Assembly (NCBI GenBank): GCA_907165065.1
Contig: OU015543.1
Span: 8,311,501-8,375,500 of the forward strand
DNA: 64,000 nucleotides
Source of the DNA: Caprimulgus europaeus
Taxonomy: Eukaryota > Chordata > Aves > Caprimulgiformes > Caprimulgidae
Direction: 5' to 3'
Both the position numbers and the translations under genes were made by a program. Shown in pieces: positions 23,878 through 36,164 of this stretch (the stretch's first letter is position 1; every line of letters begins with the position of its first letter). The notes beneath the pieces were generated by a model. The model was given only the letters and a program-made list of their open reading frames with translations, ran no database searches and was not told the origin of the DNA.

Positions 23878-26800
23878 CCCGGGAGCGACAGCCATCGCCT
23901 CTGTGGTGCTGGGAGCCAGAAGCCGCTGCAAAGATACACTATTATTGCAGCCTAATGGTTTCTAGAAGCTGGGCTTTTATTGCTGGGGGTGAAATTTCTA
24001 CTGAGCATGGAGAGAACCAGCAAAACCGACAGTGTAGTGGAACTGAATAATGCAGAGGCCTTTTCTAGTCCGGTTGCATAGGAATGATTCCCACGTCCTT
24101 CAGGCAAAGCAGAGTGAATCAGTTTTGAAGAGCCTCTGCAGCAGTACTGCAGCAAATTAGAAAAAATATTGCAAAGTATAAAATATTTTTGGTTCAATGC
24201 TTTTCTTTTTGGTTGGTCATCTGGCAATGTCCATGCCTGAAATTGTCTATTTGCTCTTGAAGCTGTTGGAGTTAACATGCAGCACTTTCTGGGGCAAGTA
24301 CCCTGGGCTTTCACCTTCTTGGTCCTGCTGCTCCAGCAGACACTGCAACATCTCTGCTGGCTCTGGCAGGATCTGGCCAGGTTGTGCTGGGTCCCCCTGT
24401 CCTCCCTTTGCCCATCCAGGGCCCTGTGGGCTGCCACAAAGCTGAGTTTTGCTACATGCTGGACTTGCTCTGGTTTTCATGGAGCCCTTTGCTATCCACC
24501 CCTGCACTGTTTGCTTCTTTGTTCAGGACAGGGTTTAACACTCTCCCTTGTAAAACCTTGAATTAAAAAGTAGTGTCTTAGAAGGCTTAGATGGGATTAA
24601 GAAGCACAAACCTCTTACATGCAGAGCTAATACTAAGTAAGCTTTTCTAATTACCAATATGTGATGTATTAAGATGAGAGCTCTCCTATCACTCTGCATC
24701 TCAGCTGGGTTGTTTCAATGGATAAAATGAAAGTTGGGTTTATTGACTTCCACTAGGACTTGGTGTTAATGCCTTTTTGGTCTTCTGATGTTCCAGCCAT
24801 AATTTCTAAAAATATTTGCCACTCTCCTAGGCCAAAACCAGAACTGGTGCAGACAGGTGTCGTTTCAGTTGCTTCAACAGATTTGTGCCAAACTACAATG
24901 ATTGCAAACCTGGAGGCAGCCTTTGTCCTCAGGGAAAAACAGAGGACCTTGGCTAATTCTAGCTCTGTTGCTGACCTACTATGGGGCTTTATCTGCAGCT
25001 CTGCTATCCCTTCCACCCTGTCTTTGCATGTTTAGAAGACAAGACCTCTGGATAAGGATTCATTTAATATGCTGTTATGTAGAAGTTAGTCTAAGGGGTT
25101 ACAGTCATGCGCCACTTAAATAATTGACCCATAATACCACTTGCATTGCAGGATTCAACATGTGAAAAGCTTTCCTGTCCCATGCAGAGGCAACCTGGAG
25201 ATGAAGGGAAAGCACCTCTGTCTTCTGTTGACTGCCTTGCCCTCCCCCACCTACTCCCATTTAGAAGATACTTACTAGGTGGGGAAAAGTACAATAAAAT
25301 GTAGACCTCGGGTACCTGGACCTGTGTTGCTCTGCAAAGCAGCACCTTCTTTTCCCACACACGCAGGGTTCTCAGTACATCTCTAAAGAATCACAACAAA
25401 GAAAAGAAGCTGACACAATGAATTTTATCTGGAAAATGAAATCTGACATAACCAGTAGTTACATTTTTCTTATTCCCTGCTAGTTTGCCTAAAGGCAACT
25501 TTTAAATAACTCCTGCTTTTCACCTCCTGAGAAATAATCTATTTGCTTCTGAATTAATTAGACAGCATCATAAAAACCCTCTAGAGATTTTGAAAGCTGC
25601 TGGTCTAACTTTTTAAAATATATAGTGCGCCTGATCCTTAGGCCAGCCAGTAGGAATTCTACTCTTAAATTTGATGGGAACAGGAGCAGGCATTTTATGT
25701 GTGATGCTACTGAAAATCCAGTGTTCCCAGTGAATAGGAAGAGATGTTGGGTTTTCTGTCTGCTTTACTGGCATCTGTCTCTATAATATCTTCAGTCTTG
25801 CAGTTTTGAGAGAGTATGTCTTTTCCTACTTAGTCTTCCTTTGGACAGTGAGTGTTAGTATTTCCATTGTTTGCTGCCTTGATGAGCAGACGTGTGCAGG
25901 ATAGTTAAGAGTTCTCCCTCTGCTTGTGATGTTCGGTGCGTGACTGATATACAGGAGCTGGGCAGTTGTGCAAGGGCAGGGAAATCACTGGAGCTCATGT
26001 GGGCATAATAGGTTGTTTCAAGCTTGGCTTTGAGATGCCAGCACTCTGGCACTTGCTAACTTGAATCAGCATCAAGCTAGTAAGTAATTTTTTAACAATA
26101 ACTTAGTTTTCTTTTAATCTGGAAGATGAAAATATTCAAATTAATTTTAGTCTAATTTATATGATTTTTTTTTTTTTACTGGGAAAAAAAAACAACCCCA
26201 AAAGGACCAGACTGAAAATGTCTGTACCAGTGTGTATACAGGGTGTTATAAAAATTTTTATTTGACAAGGTAGAAGAAATGAATAGAAGAAACATAAGTT
26301 TCCAGGCTCATGAGTTTTTCATGGTTGGGCTTTATGGCCTGAATGGTGTCTCTCTGTTCTACGTCTCTTTGTTCTTACATTCCTGACTTTGCCTTTTGCC
26401 AATGGCAATATCACCAAGACAAGTCAGGACAAGAATTAGATCAAAAGATGCATGAGGAACCAAAGAAGGCTCTGAGTGAGATCTGGAGCTCAGATTAGGA
26501 GATCTAAACACCTGTATGTCTTTCAGGTGTAGGTTTGTGTACTGCTGGCATTATGCTGAGGGGTTTGTTCACATAGCTCAAGGAGTATTCGTGGTCAGCA
26601 TGACACCTGGTAAACTTGTCTCATGAAGCCATACTGCTCTTCTGAGTGATGCAAGCTAGAAATGCATGAATTTGCAGTATGGACCAGAGAAGAAAGACTC
26701 ATTTCAGGGATCACCACATCAAACCTCATTATTCTGATGGGGTTTCTGCTAGCTTTTAGAAATGTCAAAATAATGTCCTTACTAATACTTCTGCTGTTTA

Positions 26801-27659
26801 AAACTTGAAACCAAGTTATTTCCTAAAAAGATATACTGGATCTGTTCCTCTCCCCTTTCTGTTACCTGACTTTATGAGTGCAGCTATGACTTTCATTGTT
26901 CTTCCCCTGGCTTGGCTTCACCCAGCTGCTGGACTGCTCTGACAGTACTGCTTTGGGAAGTAAAACAAGAGAAGAATTTGTCACAGGAAAGCCCAGGTTG
27001 CAAGCAAGAGCAGGAAGGTAGATCCAACTTTATAATTACCAGTCTGATTATCCCCAGCTCTCTCTTGCAAAATAGGATGTTTGGTACCTTCTCTGTAAAC
27101 ATGTTGAGTGTTGGGAAGGTTCCTGGAGAGTCCAGCAATTTGGGAGGTGTGGGCTGAGGAGCCAACTCTAAAACCAAGTCAGCTCATCTCCAGCAAGATC
27201 TGTGTGCAAAGGAATGAAAAGCCCTATGCCCAGGGAGCTGTTATCTGACATGTTCTTTTTTCCTCTGATGTCAGAGATTTTACTTTTTTTTTTTTTCAGA
27301 TCTGCTTATATACATTTTGTACACTGGAGCTTTGCAGAGCAAAAATAACATTTTGTGTTATAATAAGATAACACAATAAGATGGAGAGATCAGTTACTTG
27401 TGTTCCTGGCATCATCTTGGTCTTCCGTGTCAGTCTGCCCTGGAAGGTTTTAAAAGTCAGTGTGTTCTCCCTGCTCTGTATCAAGCCTGAATTTCCAGTC
27501 AGGAAAAAACGTTGTTGTGGGCAAAGTCCAAAGCATTACAGTTTTATTTACAGTTTAGTTACCACCTACAGCAATGTAGCTCATCACTAGCAGTGCCTTG
27601 GGCATATTTCCACCTTATAACTTAGTGAGGCTATTTACAGTGTTGTCAACAGAAGAAAT
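23878..27659. other. unique sequence with scattered homopolymers
   Basis: No gene is supported. A minus-strand frame at 23952-24437 and others nearby lack domains and good donors. The stretch at 25490-25640 is AT-rich. T13 occurs at 26165-26177 with an A9 run close behind, and another T13 ending in CAG occurs at 27284-27296. GCCTGATCC at about 25630 and GGGAACAGGAGCAGGC at 25676 hint at another old repeat remnant. Confidence 0.4.
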
Positions 27660-27745
27660 AAAGGACCAGGGTGGAACTATGGCCCCACTAACATCAGTGG
27701 CAAAACTCCCATGGACTTCAGTGGAGCACCATTTCACTTATTACT
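27660..27745. repeat. remnant of old amniote dispersed repeat
   Basis: GGCAAAACTCCCATGGACTT followed by CAGTGGAGC fits the old amniote motif GCAAAACTCCCATTGACTTC followed by AATGGGAGC, with few changes. This is the best preserved copy of that motif in the window. The family is not named. Confidence 0.5.
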
Positions 27746-28764
27746 GTATATGAGGAGCACTTATTTTATTGTCACCTTGATGTCTGCTTGTTCAGCTGCT
27801 TCTCTCAAAGCATATTCAGTCTGTGGGCAGCCTCACGCGCTCTGACAGTACCTGAGGTACCTTTTCTGTACTGATAAATTGCAGATTGGTTTTTCTGTCA
27901 TACCTGTCACTTTCTTTTCTGTCTTCAGATCACTGCTTTTTCTCTCCGTCTCTTGAAGATTATTTTGTGTCCTTCTCTATGGTAGGTCTAGATCTGAATC
28001 CATGTAACATAGAGAAGAGAAAGCAGAAACAATGTTTATGGACTTTCCAATAGCTACAAAAGAGGATCAAGAGTTGAATTCATGGGTTGGGTCAGTAGGC
28101 CAGCGCCCACGTTGGGCCAGTAGGTCAATGAGAATTCCCTAGATTCGCAAATCATCCGTTTCATAGAAGAAATGGATGAATTCTTCTGTTCCCTTCTCAC
28201 AGCCGCCTTTGCCCTCCACCGAGTTAAGCTGTGAAATTCAGGGCAGATTGTATGTACATACACCCACCAAGCCTACTATGTAAAGATACACGTATATGCA
28301 TACATAAGCACCCCACACATGGTACACAGGTTTGGTAATATTATTTCCAGCAATTAATCTCCCTCTTTCTGAGTTTGTACGGATTCCTGTCTAATCTCCA
28401 GAAAGATTATTTCTTTCTATACCCTGAGTGCCAGTGATATGCAAAGGCCAAATTGCACTGCACAGTGCCCTTTGGGAAGAGAGTCCTGCTTAAAAGCCTT
28501 CCAGATCTCGACTGTCACAGAAGACTATATTTGGAAGGATGGGAAAGCAACATGAGAGGCACATGGGCAAAACCTGTGAGCATCAGCAGTTTACTGCAAG
28601 TAAACAGTTTCACTTCTTTAGCTGTTGTGTTCTTCAGTCTTATAAACAGGGTCTGCCTACAGTGAGATAACAAAGCAGTAGGCCTAAACCTATCTTCTTT
28701 CTTTGCAGTTGGAGCTATAAACTGCCAACTCACATGTCAGCTGTTCTGTTACATCCCTCTGTGA
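27746..28764. other. unique sequence with a 25-bp-spaced duplication
   Basis: GTTGGGTCAGTAGGCCA (28086-28102) and GTTGGGCCAGTAGGTCA (28111-28127) agree at 15 of 17 positions. No gene is recognised. Confidence 0.5.
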
Positions 28765-28826
28765 TCCACCATTGCATGTTTAGGTCCACCACTGCAATAT
28801 TTAATTCCACTATTACAATGTTTAAC
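28765..28826 (+). repeat. degenerate 20-21-bp tandem repeat, three copies
   Basis: Three adjacent units begin with TCCAC and continue with a variant of TGCAATGTTTAA (28765-28784, 28785-28805, 28806-28826). They are diverged, so the duplication is old. Confidence 0.75.
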
Positions 28827-31800
28827 TTGCCCTGCAGAGTCCTTTGCTTTGCAGGAAGCAAAAAATCACCAACCTTGCTTCCTGCTCTTGCAGGGATTTA
28901 CAAAAGAAGGACTTAGTTAAGTATTTGGGATCAGGCAGCAATCCAAATCACTCCAAAAGTGTCCTCTGCATTTTGAAGAATAGGATATTACTGTCCTTTT
29001 TCTTATCCTGGTCATTGAGAGACAGGCAGTGCTGGCAGCTGTTTGAGCTGTCCTGTTTGGAAGAGAGCTGTATGATCTGATGGTACAGTCTTGTCTGATA
29101 GCATCTGCTTTCCCTGAATAATTGTAGACATTCCCACCTCTCCACTCATCCCTTCCAGCACCTTGGAGTCATAAATTGCAATGCTAGAGCAAATGGAGTC
29201 ATGCTTAGGGAATGATCTCCCCGTTCAAGGTGAATCCTGATACCTGACGTATGAGAAGACCAGGCACATGCTAAAAATTCCTTGCTAATTTGGGTTGCTA
29301 GTTCATCAAAAACATCCTCCCAAACACGTACAGGATGTATTAAGTTATGGTATAGTAAGCCATCAGCTTGTCATACTGACATTTCTGCTCCTTGCCCAAA
29401 AGTCCTGGACTTCACTGTCTCTCTCAAGAAATCAGATCTGTTAGTGTCACCCTGCAATAAATTTGTGTAACTGGAAACTTCTCCCCAGGCACACAAACAT
29501 ATGAGGACAACTGAGCATTGCTGTTCTCTGAAGGCTGATGTATAAATATACACCAGACTGACTAACATCTCTTCCCTGTTTCAGCTCCAATGAAGTCAGC
29601 CTCCAGATCTTGATTTTGCTGTTTGAGCCTTGGTCCAGTAGCCCCTTAGCCCAGGCACATAGCGCATTGTGAGGTGGGACTTAGCTTTTGGGGCTATCAA
29701 ATGGGGGCGTTTAATTGCGTGGAAGTTACTTTCTGATATTACCTTCTCACTTACCGTTCTGCTTAGAAAAGCTCAGAAATGCTGCCCACCCTGCTGCGGC
29801 AGGGGAGGTTGGCAGGGATGGCCCTGGCAGTATCAGGACACAGCCCCATCCATGCTGTCGCCTTGGTGACTCACCAGAAGGAAGGAGTACTTATAAATTA
29901 AATTTTCTCTGTGTGGTGGTCCTGTCAGTAATGTAGTAGATGGCCAGAAAATCTGGAATCTCCAAGCCATTGTCCCTCTATGTGTTCTCCAGTCTCTTTT
30001 GTTAATTGCTTTTTGCCTCAGTTTCCTTATCTGAGAGTTAAGAGGATTTTCCCCTCTTTTGAGACCTGTAAAGAAGACCTCCATGTTAAGTATTGTTTTT
30101 ATTCTCAAAATTTTAAAGTTAATCATTACCATGTCTAAGATGACAACTCAATGGAAAGCCTGTTTCCTTTAGAAAGTTCTGAAATGAAACATTTTACCTT
30201 GTATTCTAATTTTTAAAAACATTGTCCATTTTACCAACTATTATGAAGGTGGTGATTGAGTGGTTTTAATTAATCTAGTTTTCAAGAAACAAAAGCTTTC
30301 CATTATATATGGAATAAAAAATGCCCTTTTGTAATAAGGAACTGCTGTTTGAAAAAGTCATGGCAGAAGCACAGAGGGCCTTTTGCCCTGTCAGTGTAGT
30401 ATTTGAACCAAGAGCAAAGCCTGAGTATAGGCTGGAGCAGGCACAGCAATTACAAAAGCACCAGTTTCCCAATTAATATTATTATTATTATACTATTGAG
30501 AATCACCAGAGACGGTAGATGCAGGTGATGGTAAAACCCTTCATGGTCTTTAAATCATCTCCTCAGTTCTTGAGGGCTGAGACTGCCTCTTGTCTGTGTT
30601 TGTGGAGCCCAGAGCAGTGCAGTAGCTCTGAGTCCACCACTGTGGTTTCTTGGTGCAGTGTCAATAGAAACGAAGAGGAATGTTGTGCCATGTGGGGTAT
30701 GGCTGGAAGCCATCTCAGTAGGGCTGGAAAGGAGCATCCAGACTCATCTCTGGCTGATATTATCATGGGGCAATGACTTCTTGCAGATGATGAAACTAGT
30801 AGTAAGGACTCTCATGGTGTAATAATTTTCCATATTAGCTTTCAAATGCAATGCAGCATGTAGTAGTTTACCAGACTCTCCTTGATTTCCTTATGAGGCT
30901 ACTTTGGGGTAGCCTTGGGTAGTATCCTTTGAGATACTTTCTTAATTTTAACATTTCTTATTGGTATTCTTAAGGAAAATCAGTATAAATAGTCTACTGT
31001 GTTTTGCAGAGATCATACCAGTCCATATTCTGTTTTATCTGGTTTCGTCCTAAGGCATTAGCCCACATGATTGTCTCCTATTTGCAATCTTGGCTCATTA
31101 AGGTGATCACTTGGTAAAGCAGGTTGTTGTTTTTACCTTAGGGGATCTCTTCTGGGTTGATGTATTGATACGATGGACAGATCTGTCAATACGCTCCTCT
31201 TTGTTCTCAGCAAGTGCTGCGGCACGTCCCGCGCTGTGATTTATGGGTCCCCACCCTGCTCAGCCTGCCAGCCTGAGCACACAGCGTGCGCTTGGCAGAG
31301 GTGTCCAGGGTGTGTCTTGGGAAAATGTTGGGGATGGGGTCTGGGGAAAAGACTGAAGGAGGTTTCTGAGAAGACCCTCTGTGGCTCTCTCTCCCTGACT
31401 CTTCTTGGGTGCTGGTAGGAGCTCAGGGAAGAGTTTCTTCAGCTCCTCAGAGAGAGAGCTTGTTTCTTCAGCATGCCAGATACTGCAATGGATTGAGGAG
31501 GTCACAGAGGTCCATGAGGATCTCCTGTATAAGTTTTCCTCAGGGAGAAGTCAAGACAAGATACAGAGAGTGGAGAGGGGTTATTTCACCCCAGTAGCAG
31601 GATATGGGCTTGGCTGGAACCAACCTGCTGCTCTGAGGCTCAGTTTGTCACTCAGGTGTCTCAAATGGACCCAAGGGGTGGAAACACCTTCATCCCAGCA
31701 TCCCTGCACAGGGCTTGCGTGTCCCCTGCAGGGATGAGGCAGGTGTCAGAGATAGATACCCCAAAGTGAACAGATGGAGATGGCAAAGCTGGGTCCTGTG

Positions 31801-32619
31801 CACACGGTGACACAAAGTGGGGCTCTTTCAGCAGCACCTGCAGGGCAGGTATCTGCAGGGAAGCTCCTGTCTCATCATGTTCTCTTGCCTGTTTGAGAAA
31901 CCTGCATATGATCCTGCTCGGCACTGAGAACAGTAGTTTCCACACAGGGCTGGACTGGAGATTAATTAGTGGCATACAGTGCATGTTATATATCACCAGC
32001 AAAAGTATTTTTTGAGACAGAGTGCTGATAAAGCGTGATTTCTGGGGAGAGGGGCCAACATTTTGCGTTGTTGCAGTGTACCAGGGCAGGTACGGAGTCT
32101 GGCCACGAGTGGGAAAAGGCAGAAATACCCCAAAGCAACCCTTTCCCTTTCCTTGTTCAGAAACTTGGTGCTGTATCATTACCTGTTCCTCCGCGATGAC
32201 AAAAAGACAAGTTAAATAATTAATAATAATCCGAGTCACAATGTGACTGCTAAATAATTTTCCACTAGACATTATGTAAATTTGAAGTAATTTTTTTTAC
32301 TGGTCATACATAATAAAATACGTATGGTGATTAATTTTTCACCCTCAGAGTTTAATTAAGATCATTCAGGAGGTTTGGGCTGATGCACCATCCTATAAAT
32401 CACAGTCCAAGCCACTGAAAAATAACTGCCTAGCTTTCATATTAGATAATGATATTTTGAGGGTGGAAATATTTTTGACAGATAGTCACCCAAGTTGTCC
32501 TAATCAGGAGGGCCATTTGGTCTTCTGAGCACTGAAATGATATACACTGGTTATTAATATATGCAATTCAATGTGTGCCTTTTTGAGTTTAATTTTAGGG
32601 ATGGACTCATTCCATCGTC
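28827..32619. other. unique sequence, no confirmed gene
   Basis: The longest frames are on the minus strand at 31260-31505 and 31661-32272. The first is hydrophilic and sits behind a good acceptor (CAATCCATTGCAG) but has no clear donor. The second shows no family feature. The stretch at 32210-32600 is AT-rich with many TAAT cores and no repeat signature. Confidence 0.4.
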
Positions 32620-32822
32620 TATATTCCTGCATAACTCATTGTGGAATAAATAGAGTGTTGTTCTACGTTAGCCTAATCGGCTTTTAAAGCTGATGCAACT
32701 AACTCTCCAAAAGGATAAGTGGATAGTATCAAGTCACATTTTATTCCAGAATAAATGTATCCAGGTGTGTGGCATTTTGCAGGAATAGCCATTGTGCTTT
32801 GAATGCACAATCTTAGTTTGAA
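32620..32822 (+). repeat. old dispersed element, copy A
   Basis: Shares CATTTTATTCCAGAA (32737-32751) and AATAGCCATTGTGCTTT (32784-32800) with copy B at 33.6 kb, in the same order and orientation. GAATAAATAGAGTGTTGTTC near 32644 also matches a segment of copy B. The element contains TTATTCC/GGAATAA-type inverted motifs, which from memory recur in ancient amniote interspersed repeats. It has no coding capacity, and the class (SINE, LINE tail or DNA element) is unresolved. Confidence 0.5.
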
Positions 32823-33565
32823 TCACTTCTCAGGCTTAGACAAGCCTGTGTTTCCCAGTCTCAGGAGAAGAGCTGTGAGATGCATGGGGCGATGTTGGTT
32901 ATGGTTGTTATGACTGCAGCCTCTGCAGAGATATCACAGCTCCTCCAAAATGTCCTGAGTCCAACACCAAGGAGCTGCTTTCTAGTACATATGCAGTTGT
33001 CATAATGTGGAGCAAAATGAGCAGCATGCTAATACTCTGGGGAAAAAAATTGCTGGGAAAGCATGTCTTATATGGTAGATCCTGGGATGCGTAGTTTGCT
33101 CTCTGGTTTCTCTGGGTGTCTTCCATGTGACTGGGCTGTGCACACCTAAGGCTTTGTCCCACAAGTTAGTGCAAGTCTGCAGGATGTTTCAGTACGCAGG
33201 ATGGACCTTGACTCATGGGGAAAGCATGTATGGAAAATGTTGCCATACTCATACAAATGCTTGTTTTTCTTTTCTGTGAGATTTTTTTTTTTTTTCCATT
33301 TTAAGTAAATCAGGAGTTTAGCAGTAAATGCCAATGCTGAAAGGAAATGGTGCAGTGAGCCCTGTAGAATTTCCCACTGTATTTATGAACAGAAACTCTT
33401 TTCAGGAGAGTCAACTGGGTTTGAAAAATAAATAAGGTGGAGGATAGTTTCTCTGATGCCCAGAAGGTAAAAAGTAAAATGGCTATCTTGCTAAATCTTC
33501 TTTGCTGTACTTGTTACTCCAGAGTTACGAAATAAGAAGGTGATACCACTCCAGAGTACCTGTTC
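32823..33565. other. spacer between related repeat copies
   Basis: Unique sequence with a T14 run at 33282-33295. No gene is recognised. Confidence 0.4.
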
Positions 33566-33680
33566 CTAAACCCCATTTTATTCCAGAACGAAGAGTGTCT
33601 TTGTTCTAATTCAGCTGTATTCTGGGGAGCAATTCAGTAATAACTATTGTGCTTTAAGTTCACAGCCTGTATTACTCATT
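33566..33680 (+). repeat. old dispersed element, copy B
   Basis: Contains the same 15-mer CATTTTATTCCAGAA (33574-33588) and AATAACTATTGTGCTTT (33639-33655), 15 of 17 positions identical with copy A. Block spacing is 72 bp here against 54 bp in copy A, so one copy carries indels. Confidence 0.5.
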
Positions 33681-35639
33681 AATTGTCAAGGATAGTCAAA
33701 TTATAATTTTCCTTTTAGTTTCATTGCTGTAAATCCACAACAACCCTGCAGAAATAAGCCAGTGGTTTTCAGTCATATCTATGAAATGTGTCATTTCAAA
33801 GGAATGACTCTGGATTTTACCACACAAATCTGGCCCACGGTGTGTGAAAAGAGACAGTCTGAGTTAATCAGACCAAACCACTCCCTCGACTGAAGCGTCT
33901 TCAGCAGCACCACAGTAATGGAACGGGCAGCAATTCTCACTGCGGCGCCAGGAAGAACAGAACATCAAGGGAATAATTAACATCTAATTTAGCAGTTAGA
34001 CCGGGATCTAGGTGGGTTCCTGCATTAAGTAATTGCTTCCAGGGGTGGGCAAGGTTGGGGCTGCTCACTCTGCTCTGCTCCATGAGCCCAGGGGCCCATC
34101 TCCCACCAGTTCCTCTATGGCTAGGGGAATGGTGCTTTTGAAGGTCGTATCTGTGGATATCTTAAGGAGCCCATCTCTTCTTTTGACATTAAAGGAAATG
34201 CAGGGATATAAGCACACCCCTACACTCGGGTATCTTGCTTAAACGTAGGCAGTGAAGTGACTTTAGGCACCTCTTAACTTTCCTTGAAGTGAGGATCTCA
34301 GTATAATCCTCCTTAAAAATCTGTCAAAGACTTGTGGTTTGTGTTGGGGAAAATGGCCAACTTGTAGACAGGTTTATTCTGCAGAAATGTGATTTGCTCT
34401 GCTATATTCTTGGTGACTAATTCCTGTGTTCTTCAAGTTTGGTTATTGATGCATAATGGAGCGCTGGGGCCTTACCTGCTGAGTGACCATCTTCAGTGCT
34501 CCTATCAACAGCCATCACCTTGTCATGACACAACAAGATCTCATGAGGGATTCAGAATTTTACATCGCCACTCTGTAGCTCTGCAGCTTAAAGGTGGTTG
34601 AGATGATTGAATCATAGGAAGAATAAAGTCTGCATCCTTCTGTTTGGAAAGGGTCTATGATGAAGCTCCATAATCCTTCCTGATCCCAAAGGCAGGGACA
34701 GGCAGGGGATCAAGGTCCCTGACATGCTCACGGGTGCCTTTGTGGCCAACTCCTGTCCCCAGGTCTCTCCTGTGCTTCTCTTCTCAGCACAGATCCCAAC
34801 AGCTTTGGCTTTCCCTGGCACCTGGCTCAGCCCCAAGGAGATTGCATAGTTTCAACATGTCTTTTTTTGTAAATTTATAGATGCAGATTCTGACTTTGAT
34901 AATTTATTGCTATATGAAACATCTTTTTAATTTCTCCATCCTTTTCCCGCAGCACTGCAGGTGAAGGGCTCGGACAGGGTTCTCTCTCCCTGCACAGCCT
35001 CTGCTGCTCGCTTGCAGGCAACTGCTTCTGAGATTTTTAATTTCTGTCATTGACTTTCCAGTCCCTTTGTTCATCCTTTTAAATTTCCCTTTATTGTTTT
35101 AGCCTGTCTGCAAATACATTTGTTTCTCTTCCAGAAAAGCCTTTACTTGCTTAATTAGCAAGAGAGCTCTTTGTGGAGAGTGCTGTAGCTCCATTCCTAC
35201 CACGGCTAAGTGCTTCGGGAGCATTTGGCTCCTCCCCAGAGAGGTTTTACCCCTGCCATCCTCACACTGGATATTGCTAGAAATCTTATTCTGTGTCCTG
35301 CTGTGTGGTGCCTTGCAGAAAAGGAGCTTTTGTGACAGTGGAGTTGAAATGTGTTGTCATGAGTCAGGCTGATCCATGCTGTCTCAGGCTACAGTTTTAG
35401 CTGCAATTTTTGCTCCCTGCCCTATTGGGTCAACAGTGTGTTTTCCCCACACATGGGCTCTTTCACCATCCAGATTTTTTTGTTTGCTTTTGTCTTACTT
35501 AATGGTTTTGCCACTTTGTTTAGAGCAGAGGTTATGAGGATACAAGTTAAACCTCTCACATTTTGGGAGTGAAAGGAAAGTGCTGGCTGGTCTAATTCTG
35601 GAAATACCTTTGGAGGTTTGTGTCCCACCCCAATCAGAT
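33681..35639. other. unique sequence, no feature recognised
   Basis: TAGGCACCTCTTAAC near 34265 may be a trace of another old repeat. Nothing else can be supported. Confidence 0.4.
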
Positions 35640-35900
35640 CTGAGCTCTGGCCTGAGATACCTGCCCTCGGCTGGGACCTGAACACGGCTCATGTGGCACA
35701 GGAGGAGTTTGTAGAAACAGGCCTTGATCTGGAAGGCACCTCCCTGCCTGTCCCCAGGGCTGTCCCCAGCCTGCCCTGCCACGGTCTCCAGCCCCAGCCA
35801 CAGCAGGACAGGCTCCCGCGGAGGGCTGCCCTCCTGCCTCCGGGGACGCGGGGGGAAACCTTGCAGAAGAGGCTGCAGAAGCCTCTGCCATTACATCTGC
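35640..35900. other. GC-rich pocket
   Basis: GC-rich sequence with about nine CpG dinucleotides in 260 bp, clearly denser than its surroundings (for example CCGCGG at 35817-35822 and GACGCGGGGGG around 35845). Overlapping frames on both strands follow from the scarcity of stops. It is too short and weak to call a CpG island promoter with confidence. Confidence 0.45.
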
Positions 35901-36065
35901 ACGCAGTCTTTGCCCAGCCACAGGATGAAGAATTTCTCCTCTCTGGGGTTTTGTGGCACTTTGCGTTGCTATTTTCCCTCTTTTTGCAATCTGTTTTAAT
36001 TGTGGGTTTGCCCCCACAAGCTGGGGTCTAAAGCCTGGTAGAAAACTGTTTACAGTGCTGCTTAC

Positions 36066-36164
36066 AAAATCTTCATAGAGTTCAGGGGCTATTTCAGCAA
36101 GACATTCCTGAACAGTTCTTTGCTGCATATTGGCCTCAGTGTATTCCCTTATCCACTCCACGTG
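36066..36164 (-). CDS. candidate internal coding exon, 33 codons, unknown gene
   Basis: This minus-strand 99-bp segment lies between an acceptor (CCATAG) and a good donor (TTT|GTAAGC). It holds exactly 33 codons with whole codons at both ends (phase 0-0). The TAG of the acceptor is itself an in-frame stop, so the open stretch starts at the splice boundary. The peptide has the make-up of an amphipathic helix, with EWIREYTEAN, then QQRTVQECLAEIAPELYEDF. It reads like real protein, but I recognise no family. The upstream pyrimidine tract is only moderate. The frame also continues through the donor into the GC-rich pocket, which I take as read-through. Confidence 0.35.

Noticed and set aside
31260-31505. 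Hydrophilic minus-strand frame behind a good acceptor
   Set aside because: No matching donor. It could only be a last exon, and no polyadenylation signal context was found.
31661-32272. 203-codon minus-strand frame
   Set aside because: No recognisable domain. About one frame of this length is expected by chance in both strands of 64 kb.
35634-36065. Continuation of the 36.1-kb candidate exon frame to the left
   Set aside because: It passes through a good donor into a GC-rich pocket, where stops are rare on both strands. It is treated as intronic read-through.
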